From: Mycobacterium gastri
GTDB lineage: Bacteria; Actinomycetota; Actinomycetes; Mycobacteriales; Mycobacteriaceae
DNA length: 64,000 nucleotides
Reading direction: 5' to 3'
NCBI RefSeq assembly: GCF_002102175.1
Contig: NZ_LQOX01000003.1
Coordinates: 62,001-126,000 of the forward strand
A program made the translations under genes and the position numbers. Shown one piece after another: positions 10,638 to 18,686 of the stretch (positions within the stretch are counted from its first letter, which is position 1; each line of letters starts with the position of its first letter). Below the pieces are notes generated by a model. It was not told where the DNA came from. It saw only the letters and a program-made list of their open reading frames with translations, and did not search any database.

Positions 10638-12035
10638 GTGGCCGATCGGCTAGACGTCGCCGAACGCCTCGCGGAAGGCCGGCCGGCGGTCGAGCGAACC
10701 CAGACCTACCTGCTGGCCTGTCAGCGGCTTGGCTACCACCACCCGGACTTGACTTCACGTCCCGCCCAGATCAGCGACTGGTACGACAGCGAAGAGGGAC
10801 TCGACCTGCACGCGCTGGACTCCGACTGCGCGCAGCTGCGGGCTGCCGGTACAGCGATAACCGAAGCGCTGCGGATACAGCGTGCGCAGGTGGTCGAGCT
10901 GGCGGCCGCATGGACGGGCCCGGGAGCCGACGCCGCCGTCCGCTTTCTGCAGCGCCATTGCGATGGGGCAACCACGTCGGCCACCGAGGTCCGCGCGGCC
11001 GCGCAGGGCTGCGAGTCGCTGCGCGACAACCTGTGGCAGCTGATCGACTCCAAAGTGGCGACGGCCATCGCCATCGACGATCGCACTCTGGCGCAGCGGC
11101 CGCCGTGGTCGGCCGCTGCCGGTACGGTGCTGACCGGAGCGGGAGACCGGTCAGGTGCCGAGGAGGTGCTTCGCGGCCAGGTAATGCCATACGTAGACAA
11201 CGATATTCGCGGCGACTGGCTGACTGCGATGCGTTCGACGCTGGCCGGGGTGACGGCGTCCTACGACATGGTCACCGACCGGCTGGCCGCCGCGCCGCAG
11301 GCGTGCTTCGAGATTGCCGGCGACCTTGGCCCCGACCGGCGCCCCGGCTGGCGTCCCGGGCGGCCGGCATGGCCGACCGCGCCGAGGGCGGCAGCCATAC
11401 CCGCGGCGGGCGTGCTGGATACCGTGCCGTCGCACCCGGCACCGGCTCAGGCTGCGGTTGCGCCGGCGACACCCGTGGCCCCGACCACCGCGCCGACGCC
11501 CTCGGGACTGGGAGCCGGGGTGGGCGATGGTGCGGCGGCTCCGCTCGACGGCTCGGGCGGACTCGGAGGAGCTGGCGGCCTGGGTGAACTCGCCAGCCGA
11601 ATTGTCGACGCGATGGCAGACCTGCTGGGGGCGGCGGCCGGACCGCTCGACGACCCCTTGGTTTCGGAGAGTCCGACCGTGCCCGACGATCCCATGGGTA
11701 ACGGCGTCGCCGACGATGCCGGACTCGCCGAGGCGGGAAAGGTAGCCGACGCCAAAGAGGCCGGCGAACCCGGCGAGCCGGGGTCTGGCACGGCGACCGA
11801 CGGCGCCGCCGTGGCAATGCCGGTCGCGCCACAACCGTCCGGAGCCGAACCGCGGGCCGTCGATACGCCGGCGGTCGGCGACCCGCCGGCTGCCGGGTCG
11901 CCGGTCGCCGAACCGCCGCCCAGCGGACCACCGCCTGCGTCGGGTCCGGTGAACGGGTTGCCACCGCAGCCGGCTACCAAGGGGTCGACCGCCTGCGAGA
12001 TCGCCGCGGACGAGCTTCCGAAGGCCGGGCAGTGA
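10638..12035 (+). CDS. Ala/Pro-rich protein with WXG-like N-terminal domain (Rv3439c-like)
   Basis: The 465-residue protein is close in size to Rv3439c. Its first ~240 residues are helical and contain a W-x-G turn (AAWTGPGAD, near residue 95), as in WXG/LXG-type secreted proteins. From ~residue 255 to the end it is an alanine-, proline- and glycine-rich low-complexity linker, closing with ~18 less repetitive residues that include one cysteine. No enzymatic domain was recognised. The GTG at 10638 follows the upstream stop by 2 bp. Likely an exported partner of the preceding small protein; this is inferred, not shown. Confidence 0.75.
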   Translation: MADRLDVAERLAEGRPAVERTQTYLLACQRLGYHHPDLTSRPAQISDWYDSEEGLDLHALDSDCAQLRAAGTAITEALRIQRAQVVELAAAWTGPGADAAVRFLQRHCDGATTSATEVRAAAQGCESLRDNLWQLIDSKVATAIAIDDRTLAQRPPWSAAAGTVLTGAGDRSGAEEVLRGQVMPYVDNDIRGDWLTAMRSTLAGVTASYDMVTDRLAAAPQACFEIAGDLGPDRRPGWRPGRPAWPTAPRAAAIPAAGVLDTVPSHPAPAQAAVAPATPVAPTTAPTPSGLGAGVGDGAAAPLDGSGGLGGAGGLGELASRIVDAMADLLGAAAGPLDDPLVSESPTVPDDPMGNGVADDAGLAEAGKVADAKEAGEPGEPGSGTATDGAAVAMPVAPQPSGAEPRAVDTPAVGDPPAAGSPVAEPPPSGPPPASGPVNGLPPQPATKGSTACEIAADELPKAGQ

Positions 12036-12040
12036 CCGGG

Positions 12041-13084
12041 TCAGGAGGGACGCAGGCGTAGCAGTTCCTCGACATAGCGCACCGCCTCACGGGAATCGCC
12101 GGTCACCGGTCTGACCAACAGCGTGGTGACACCGGCTTCGGCGAAGGCGGCCAGTCGTTCGGCGACGTGGCCCCGCGGCCCGATCAGCGAAATCCCGCGC
12201 ACCAGCTCGTCGGGAACCGCGTCGATCGCCTCTCGTTTGCGGCCGGCCAGATACAGCTCCTGGATCCGGTCTGCGACCGCCCCGAAGCCGTAGCGGGTGG
12301 CCAGGCTGTGGTAGAAGTTGCGGCCTTTGGCGCCCATGCCGCCGATGTAGAGGGCCAGTTGCGGTTTGGTCCAGCCCAACCGTTCCTCGACATCCTCCCC
12401 GATTGCCAACGAAGCGCCGACCATGACGTCCAGCGGGCCCATCGCGGGATCTCGGTTGGCGGTACCGGCTGCCAGCGCTTCTCCCCAGACCCCACGAGCC
12501 TTCTCCGGATAGAAGAAGGCCGGCTGCCAGCCCTCGGCAATCTCCGCGGTCAGTTCGACGTTTTTCGGTCCCAGCGCGGCGATCGATATCGGAATGCGTT
12601 CCCGCACAGGATGGTTGATCAGCTGCAGGGCCTTACCCAAACCTGTTCCGCGATCGGCCGGTAGCGGGATCTGGTAGTGCTTGCCGGCGTAGTGCAGCCG
12701 CTCCCGACGCCAGACCCGCCGGCAGATTTCCACCACCTCGCGGGTGCGGCCTATCGGAGCGTCGAATTCGACGCCATGGAAGCCCTCGATCACTTGCGGA
12801 CCGGACGTGCCGATTCCGAGGTGGAAACGGCCGTCGGATACGAAGTCCAGGCCGGCGGCGGTCATCGCCAGCAGCGACGGCGTGCGGACATAGATCGGAA
12901 GTACCCCGGAGGCCAATTCCACGCGGGTTGTCCTGGCGGCCAGGTATCCCAGGTGGCTGACGGCGTCAAAGGCATACGCCTCAGCCACCACCGCGATGTC
13001 GATGCCGGACTTCTCCAGTTCGACGACTCGGTCGACGGCTTCGTGAAAGGCGCCCGAGTAGTCCAAGGCGATGCCGATTCGCAT
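12041..13084 (-). CDS. F420-dependent LLM-class oxidoreductase
   Basis: This is a ~347-residue luciferase-like TIM-barrel protein of the F420-dependent type, similar in length and sequence style to Rv3520c. Visible family features are the start MRIGIALDYSG, the strand segments ELASGVLPIYVRTPSLLAM and FHLGIGTSGPQVIEG, and the C-terminal GPRGHVAERLAAFAEAGVTT. Such enzymes transfer hydride between F420H2 and small organic substrates; the substrate here is unknown. ATG 13084 was chosen; a GTG nine bases upstream is in frame. It converges on the Rv3439c-like gene with 5 bp between stops. It is not at this position in M. tuberculosis, so it is an insertion or a loss there. Confidence 0.88.
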   Translation of the reverse strand: MRIGIALDYSGAFHEAVDRVVELEKSGIDIAVVAEAYAFDAVSHLGYLAARTTRVELASGVLPIYVRTPSLLAMTAAGLDFVSDGRFHLGIGTSGPQVIEGFHGVEFDAPIGRTREVVEICRRVWRRERLHYAGKHYQIPLPADRGTGLGKALQLINHPVRERIPISIAALGPKNVELTAEIAEGWQPAFFYPEKARGVWGEALAAGTANRDPAMGPLDVMVGASLAIGEDVEERLGWTKPQLALYIGGMGAKGRNFYHSLATRYGFGAVADRIQELYLAGRKREAIDAVPDELVRGISLIGPRGHVAERLAAFAEAGVTTLLVRPVTGDSREAVRYVEELLRLRPS

Positions 13085-13398
13085 CAATGACACTTACCAG
13101 GGCGACACGGGCACACCGCGCTGCGGTACCTCGCTCGATGCCAACGGGGCGGCCGATGAATCCGCAGATCAGCTGTGCAGGCCGAATTCTCGCGTGAAGA
13201 AGTTGTTGCTGCGTTGGCTATTTCGACTACGGTGGACTCGTCGCCACCCACTCCGGGTCGTTCAGTGACCGGCCGCACCGTTCGGGCGTCGGACTGAATT
13301 CAGCGGCCGTCGACAATCCGGTCAAGTCACGGACCGGCGTCTGCCGCGATACAGTTCCCACCAGACACGTCTGTGACCTGGAATCGAAGGGACTTAGC
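13085..13398. other. Gap between oxidoreductase and small ORF
   Basis: About 310 bp lie upstream of two divergent reading frames. No convincing gene, repeat or operator was recognised; it should hold the oxidoreductase promoter. Confidence 0.4.
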
Positions 13399-13608
13399 GT
13401 GGCGGTTATCGCTCGCCCGTTGGTAGCCGTTTTCGAGCCGACTCCAGACGATCCGTGGCACAACATCAAAGTCCATGCCCTCCTACCGACCAAAGCTTTC
13501 ATCGCGAAAGAATCGGAGACGTCGGCATCCGAGCTTGCTTCCGATGCGCGTGTTAACGGGACCGCTTCAGACCCGATTTTGCCGCCAGTCTATTCCGGGG
13601 GGGCATGA
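13399..13608 (+). CDS. Small hypothetical protein, possibly a broken gene
   Basis: The 69-residue reading frame starts with GTG after a good ribosome-binding site (GAAGGGA). The sequence (ARPLVAVFEPTPDDPWHN and following) looks protein-like rather than random high-G+C translation, but no family was recognised. A second frame from ~13575 to 13740 also looks coding (FHLKNYFVAGQVGDNSYV), so this may be the head of a frameshifted gene. It sits just upstream of a decayed folate gene and shares its lower G+C. Confidence 0.35.
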   Translation: MAVIARPLVAVFEPTPDDPWHNIKVHALLPTKAFIAKESETSASELASDARVNGTASDPILPPVYSGGA

Positions 13609-13727
13609 GCGGATGCGGGCCGTCATCGCAGGAAACCGCCTCCAGCGGCCCGGTCGACCAAATAACATCACGGTGCTGTTCCATCTCAAGAACTATTTCG
13701 TTGCCGGCCAGGTAGGAGACAATTCCT

Positions 13728-14425
13728 ATGTCCGATGGGCTCGACAAAATCTATATCCGCGATCTAGTGTTGCGGTGCATCATTGGCACGTTCCCGGAAG
13801 AGCGGCACATAAAAGCAGGATGTGGTGATCAATGTTGTGATGTGGGCCAATCTCGCCCGGCGCTCTCCGCTTTGCGAGCTCTCCGGCGGTATCGATGTAT
13901 CGAGAGCGTTAGAAACATGGCCCATAATCGTGTTTATCTCAGCATCGCCTCTAGTATTCAGCCGGAAGTCAATATTTTTCGGGCCATGACGGAATTGGAA
14001 AAGTTCTGCTCCATCAGAACATTGTCGCGCTGTTTTAGGACGGACGCGATTCCCGCCCCAGACCAAGATCTTGTCAAAGATTTTCCCCATTACATTAACT
14101 GCGTTGCTCTGGTGCAAACGGGCTGCGACGCCCCGGCTTTTAAGTTCGGCGTTGTGCGATCCATCGAAGCCAAACTGGGCCGAGTGAGTATGGACCGTCG
14201 ATAAATACTCCTCCCGTACCCTGGATCTCGATATCTTGCTATTCAATGACGCAGTCATCCGGACGCGAGTGTGGAAATTCTCGACTCCGACATCAAACAA
14301 AGTTGGTTCTTTTTCTTGGCCCAGGGCATCCTTGATATCGATCCGCGGATTACTTTGCCCGCAGATTCCCAACCGCTCCGATTCTATCTCCGGCCCTTCC
14401 TCGATCGGTTGGTGACGTACGGCCA
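13728..14425 (+). pseudogene. Decayed bifunctional FolB-FolK (folate biosynthesis) gene
   Basis: The start (ATG 13728, behind TAGGAGA) encodes the dihydroneopterin aldolase signature IYIRDLVLRCIIGTFPEER. A second phase from 13819 continues FolB with DVVINVVMWANLARR. The first phase then resumes with a pyrophosphokinase (HPPK) N-terminus, NRVYLSIASSIQPE near 13926, running to a stop at 14204. A shifted phase supplies the HPPK signature RTLDLDILLFNDAVI near 14217, and a third phase gives the C-terminal part (DPRITLP, LRPFLDRL) to ~14420. At least three frameshifts and a shortened FolB make it non-functional. G+C is clearly lower than in flanking genes, suggesting acquisition. Canonical mycobacterial folB and folK are separate genes elsewhere. 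Confidence 0.75.
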
Positions 14426-14449
14426 AGCCGTTACCGAAGATCAGAACCA

Positions 14450-15113
14450 AGGGAGAAAATTCGGGCGCTCATCAGCGGAACGTGAATCCCCCGATGGGCC
14501 CGCGTGTTTGCATTCTTGATATTGATTCTGGAGTCGGGCCATGTCGCTGGTCTGCCCGGTTTTCCTATAGATTCCCAACCGCGATGTTTTCGGGTGGCTG
14601 AAATCCCGGTTTGACCGGGTTCGGGTCGGTGTTGTGCGCCCCCGACACGTCTTACCTGGCTTTTGTCAGGCTACTGCGCGGTTCGTGGTTGTGGCGATGG
14701 CTTTGGTGACGTCGTCGATTTGGGGTAGGCCGGGGATGAGCGCGACGACGCAGGGTGCGCACGAATCCCCGGGCATGGCTCGGATATGTGCATCGGGGTG
14801 GTCGGCGGAAGGCGCTGCGCGACTAACCAATAGGCGATTGTCAAGTGCGATAGCGCCGGTGCTAGCGCAGTTGGGAATCGCCTTATGGCCAGCCCACGGT
14901 ACTGACGTGGCTCATGTGATTACTGATGCCGTCGAGCACGCACCCGGACCAACTTCCCGGCCAACGGGCACGTCACTGTTCCGCGCCGCGCATGCACGCC
15001 CCCGGCGCGCTCTGGGTTGGCGCCCGTCCGCAAGTCCGCACCAGCTGCGAACCCAACCCCAGGGTCGGAGCGCTACAGCGGAGGGGAACGCGCACAGTGA
15101 CAAAAGTCAGGTC
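14450..15113. other. Gap with a possible protein remnant on the minus strand
   Basis: No intact gene is visible. On the minus strand, codons from about 14900 down to a stop at 14668-14666 read as a continuous protein-like tail of ~70 residues, ending with CAPCVVALIPGLPQIDD and then NRAVA. An in-frame ATG would leave only 36 residues. No family was recognised. Best read as the 3' remnant of a lost gene between the folB-folK remnant and the Rv3438-like gene. Confidence 0.35.
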
Positions 15114-15953
15114 TTACTTCAACAGCGTGACGATCTTCTCTTCGGGGGTCACCGGGGGAGCTTCCGGATCCAGCGCGTCCGTCTCGGGCAGGTGCGCATC
15201 GGGATCGGCGAAGTCGCGGTATGCCTTGTCGCCGCCGAGGGTGTACAGCAGATACCCCGTGAGCAGCGCCCGAACCGAACGCTGCGTCTTGCGGTCCGCG
15301 CCGGCCAGCCCGACCACCTTCGTCAGCCGCCTGCCCTCGACCAGGCCGCGGGCCTTGGCTTTGCTGACGATGCGCAGCGTGGCCGCGTCCCAGACCTGCG
15401 ACAGCTCGAGGGCGTTGGACGTCAACGTCTTGGGATCTCCTGGTGCACTCATGATCAGGCCCGGGACCTTGAGGGTCGCTGCGGGCTGCTCCGGCGGGGG
15501 AGCTGTGACGGTCGGAAAGATCGCCGCCACGGCTGCCGGCTTGGCGGGCATGCCGGCAGCCGCGAACACCGCGGCCGATCCTCCGAAGCCGTGTCCCACC
15601 AGCCCCAGCTTGGCGGGATGCACGCTGATCTTGCCGGGACCCAGCCGCACCCCCGCCACGATGTCGAGGGCCACGCCCAGGTCGAAGGCCAGGGTCAGCA
15701 CCGATGGCGCCAGTCCCCGTTGGGTATCGGGAGCCCCGGCCACGATGCCCCAGGACGCGAGGTGTTCCAGCAGGCCCGAATAGCGGGCGGCGGCGGTCAG
15801 CCAGTCGTGGCCGAAGGCGATGCCGGGCAGGTTGAGTCCGGCTTCGGGGGTGTACACCACCCCCGGCAGGCCGGCAAAGGCGAGGTCACCGCGCAGAACG
15901 CGGTGGGGACCACGGCGGCTGAGGGCGCCGAAGAGCGTGCGGGTGCGGGCCAC
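15114..15953 (-). CDS. Alpha/beta-hydrolase-fold protein lacking the nucleophile (Rv3438-like)
   Basis: The 279-residue protein matches Rv3438 in size and location, divergent from glmS with 65 bp between. It has the fold of dienelactone/chlorophyllase-like hydrolases: an oxyanion-strand region LPGIAFGHDWLT, and at the nucleophile elbow GHGFGG instead of the usual GHSxGG, so glycine replaces the catalytic serine. A later acid region (MSAPGDPKTL) is present. It may therefore be a non-catalytic or redesigned hydrolase. Cellular role unknown. Confidence 0.8.
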   Translation of the reverse strand: MARTRTLFGALSRRGPHRVLRGDLAFAGLPGVVYTPEAGLNLPGIAFGHDWLTAAARYSGLLEHLASWGIVAGAPDTQRGLAPSVLTLAFDLGVALDIVAGVRLGPGKISVHPAKLGLVGHGFGGSAAVFAAAGMPAKPAAVAAIFPTVTAPPPEQPAATLKVPGLIMSAPGDPKTLTSNALELSQVWDAATLRIVSKAKARGLVEGRRLTKVVGLAGADRKTQRSVRALLTGYLLYTLGGDKAYRDFADPDAHLPETDALDPEAPPVTPEEKIVTLLK

Positions 15954-16018
15954 CCGTCGACGTTAGCGGTGACTCTGAGGATGGGTCCAGTCGTCCAACT
16001 GCACTACCCTGGTCTGCT

Positions 16019-17887
16019 ATGTGCGGAATTGTCGGCTACGTGGGGCAGCGTCCTGCCTGCGAGGTCGTCCTGGACGCGCTGCGCCGGATGGAGTACCGCG
16101 GCTACGACTCGTCAGGTATGGCCGTGGTCGACGGTGAGGGCAAGCTCACGGTGCGTCGCCGTGCCGGCCGGCTGGCCAACCTGGAGGCGGCGGTAGCCGA
16201 CATGACGCCGTCCGAGCTGACCGGCACCACCGGCTTGGGCCACACCCGGTGGGCCACTCACGGTCGTCCCACCGACCGCAACGCGCACCCGCACCGCGAC
16301 ACCGCCGGCAGGATCGCCGTCGTCCACAACGGCATCATCGAGAACTTCGCCATGCTGCGCCAGGAGCTGGAAACGGCCGGCGTGGAGTTCGCCAGCGACA
16401 CCGACACCGAGGTCGCGGTGCACCTGGTGTCGCAGGCGTATCACCAGGGCGACACGGCCGGCGATTTCGTTGCCTCTGTGCTGTCCGTGCTGCGCCGGCT
16501 GGACGGCCACTTCACCCTGGTCTTCGCTAATGCCGACGACCCCGGCACCATCGTCGCTGCCCGCCGCTCAACTCCGTTGGTGGTCGGTATCGGCGACGGC
16601 GAGATGTTCGTCGGGTCCGACGTGGCCGCGTTCATCGAACACACCCGCCACGCGGTCGAACTCGGCCAGGACCAGGCGGTGGTGATCACCGCGGACGGCT
16701 ACCGGATCACCGACTTCGACGGCAACCCGGACGACGCGAATGCGAGAGAGTTTCATATCGACTGGGACCTGGCCGCCGCCGAAAAGGGTGGCTACGAGTA
16801 CTTCATGCTCAAAGAGATCGCCGAACAGCCCACTGCGGTGGCCGACACGCTGCTGGGGCATTTCGTGGGTAACCGGATCGTGCTCGACGAACAACGCTTG
16901 AGTGATCAGGAGCTGCGCGACATCGACAAGGTGTTCGTGGTCGCCTGCGGCACGGCGTATCACTCCGGGCTACTCGCCAAATACGCCATCGAGCACTGGA
17001 CGCGGCTGCCGGTGGAAGTGGAGCTGGCCAGCGAATTCCGCTACCGCGACCCGGTTTTGGACCGCAGCACGCTAGTCGTGGCGGTCTCGCAGTCCGGGGA
17101 AACGGCCGACACCTTGGAAGCCGTCCGCCACGCCAAGGAGCAGAAGGCCAAGGTGCTGGCCATCTGCAACACCAACGGCTCCCAGATCCCCCGCGAATGC
17201 GATGCGGTGTTGTACACCCGCGCGGGCCCGGAGATCGGCGTCGCGTCCACCAAGACGTTCCTGGCGCAGGTCGCCGCCAACTACCTGCTCGGTCTGGCCT
17301 TGGCGCAGGCCCGCGGCACCAAATACCCCGACGAGGTCGAACGCGAGTACCGCGAGCTGGAGGCGATGCCCGATCTGGTGGCCCGGGTCATCTGCGGAGT
17401 CAAGCCGGTGGCCGACCTGGCCTACCGGTTCGCGCAGTCGTCAACGGTGCTGTTCCTGGGGCGCCATGTCGGCTACCCGGTCGCGTTGGAAGGTGCGCTC
17501 AAACTCAAGGAACTGGCCTACATGCACGCCGAGGGTTTCGCGGCCGGTGAGCTCAAGCACGGCCCGATCGCGCTGATCGAAGACGACCTGCCGGTCATCG
17601 TCATCATGCCCTCACCTAAGGGCTCGGCCACGCTGCACGCAAAGCTGCTGTCCAATATCCGCGAGATCCAGACCCGCGGCGCGGTGACCATCGTGATCGC
17701 CGAGGAGGGCGACGAAACCGTGCGCCCCTACGCCGATCACTTGATCGAAATCCCTGCTGTGTCAACGCTTTTGCAGCCGTTGCTGTCGACCATCCCACTT
17801 CAGGTGTTCGCCGCCGCGGTTGCCCAGGCCCGGGGTTACGACGTGGACAAGCCGCGCAACCTGGCCAAGTCCGTCACCGTGGAGTAG
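16019..17887 (+). CDS. glmS: Glutamine-fructose-6-phosphate aminotransferase
   Basis: GlmS makes glucosamine-6-phosphate from fructose-6-phosphate and glutamine, the entry step to UDP-GlcNAc. The 622-residue protein begins MCGIVGYVGQR, with Cys2 as the glutaminase nucleophile exposed after Met removal. The glutaminase domain (RGYDSSG, HTRWATHG) spans ~1-240, and two SIS isomerase domains follow (VACGTAYHSG, SQSGETADT; then LFLGRHVGYPVALEGALKLKE region). It ends with the conserved LAKSVTVE. Length equals the family norm. Homologue of Rv3436c. Confidence 0.97.
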   Translation: MCGIVGYVGQRPACEVVLDALRRMEYRGYDSSGMAVVDGEGKLTVRRRAGRLANLEAAVADMTPSELTGTTGLGHTRWATHGRPTDRNAHPHRDTAGRIAVVHNGIIENFAMLRQELETAGVEFASDTDTEVAVHLVSQAYHQGDTAGDFVASVLSVLRRLDGHFTLVFANADDPGTIVAARRSTPLVVGIGDGEMFVGSDVAAFIEHTRHAVELGQDQAVVITADGYRITDFDGNPDDANAREFHIDWDLAAAEKGGYEYFMLKEIAEQPTAVADTLLGHFVGNRIVLDEQRLSDQELRDIDKVFVVACGTAYHSGLLAKYAIEHWTRLPVEVELASEFRYRDPVLDRSTLVVAVSQSGETADTLEAVRHAKEQKAKVLAICNTNGSQIPRECDAVLYTRAGPEIGVASTKTFLAQVAANYLLGLALAQARGTKYPDEVEREYRELEAMPDLVARVICGVKPVADLAYRFAQSSTVLFLGRHVGYPVALEGALKLKELAYMHAEGFAAGELKHGPIALIEDDLPVIVIMPSPKGSATLHAKLLSNIREIQTRGAVTIVIAEEGDETVRPYADHLIEIPAVSTLLQPLLSTIPLQVFAAAVAQARGYDVDKPRNLAKSVTVE

Positions 17888-17942
17888 CGGACGCGTTTGG
17901 TGAACCTTCCCGCGGTAACACCAACCATGTAAAAGTTGACCC

Positions 17943-18656
17943 GTGACGAATGTATCGGTGTCGACGCGAGTGCGCGGCTGGGCGCTGGCGGTGTGGCATT
18001 TCGTCAGCAACGCGCCATTGACGTACACCTGGCTGTTGGTACTGGCGATCACGACGGTCATCCAGAACCAGCTCACCGGGCGGCAGTTGCACACCGTCCT
18101 GCTGCACCGGTCCACCAACATCCGGCACCTGGGACGAGATCCGCTGGAGGTGCTGTTCTCCAGCCTGTTGTGGATTGACGGCCGGAACCTGGAGCCCTAC
18201 CTTTTACTGTTCACGCTGTTTCTCGCTCCCGCCGAGCATTGGCTCGGCCACTTGCGTTGGCTCACAGTAGGATTGACTGCCCACATCGGCGCCACCTATT
18301 TCAGCGAGGGTTTGCTCTACTTCGCGATCCAAATGCGTGACGCGTCCGAACGGATGGTGCAATCGCGCGACATCGGGGTCAGCTACTTCCTGGTGGGGGT
18401 GATGGCGGTGCTGACCTACCGCATCGCCAAGCCGTGGCGGTGGGGCTACCTGGGGGTGTTGTTCGTCATCTTCGGCTTCCCGCTGATCACCATGGACAAG
18501 ATCGAACTGAACTTCACCGCGATCGGTCACTTCACGGCCATCCTCATTGGCCTGGCCTTCTATCCGATGGCCAGGGAACGCAAGCAGCCGGCATGGAATC
18601 CGGCAAGACTCAAGGAGATTTTCCGTAGGCGCGGCTCACGCGAGGCCCCGGTCTAA
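17943..18656 (+). CDS. Rhomboid-like integral membrane protein (Rv3434c-like)
   Basis: The 237-residue protein has about six hydrophobic helices and matches Rv3434c in length. The layout (APLTYTWLLVLAITTVIQNQ, FLAPAEHWLGHLRWL, IGATYFSEGLLYFAIQ, GVSYFLVGVMAVLTYR) is that of rhomboid-fold proteins. The GxSx segment reads GVSYF, but a matching catalytic histidine was not certain, so proteolysis is unproven. It lies 55 bp after glmS and just ahead of nnrD. The larger membrane gene found between these in M. tuberculosis (Rv3435c) is absent here. Confidence 0.8.
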   Translation: MTNVSVSTRVRGWALAVWHFVSNAPLTYTWLLVLAITTVIQNQLTGRQLHTVLLHRSTNIRHLGRDPLEVLFSSLLWIDGRNLEPYLLLFTLFLAPAEHWLGHLRWLTVGLTAHIGATYFSEGLLYFAIQMRDASERMVQSRDIGVSYFLVGVMAVLTYRIAKPWRWGYLGVLFVIFGFPLITMDKIELNFTAIGHFTAILIGLAFYPMARERKQPAWNPARLKEIFRRRGSREAPV

Positions 18657-18686
18657 GCCACTCGCACCCATGGAATGCTGACACCG

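Noticed and set aside
8926..10758. 610-residue open frame on the minus strand
   Set aside because: It is antisense to glmM, which has all catalytic motifs. The long frame results from high G+C.
14634..16196. 520-residue open frame on the plus strand
   Set aside because: It runs antisense through the Rv3438-like gene and into glmS in another frame. Composition is Arg/Gly/Gln-rich and unlike a protein.
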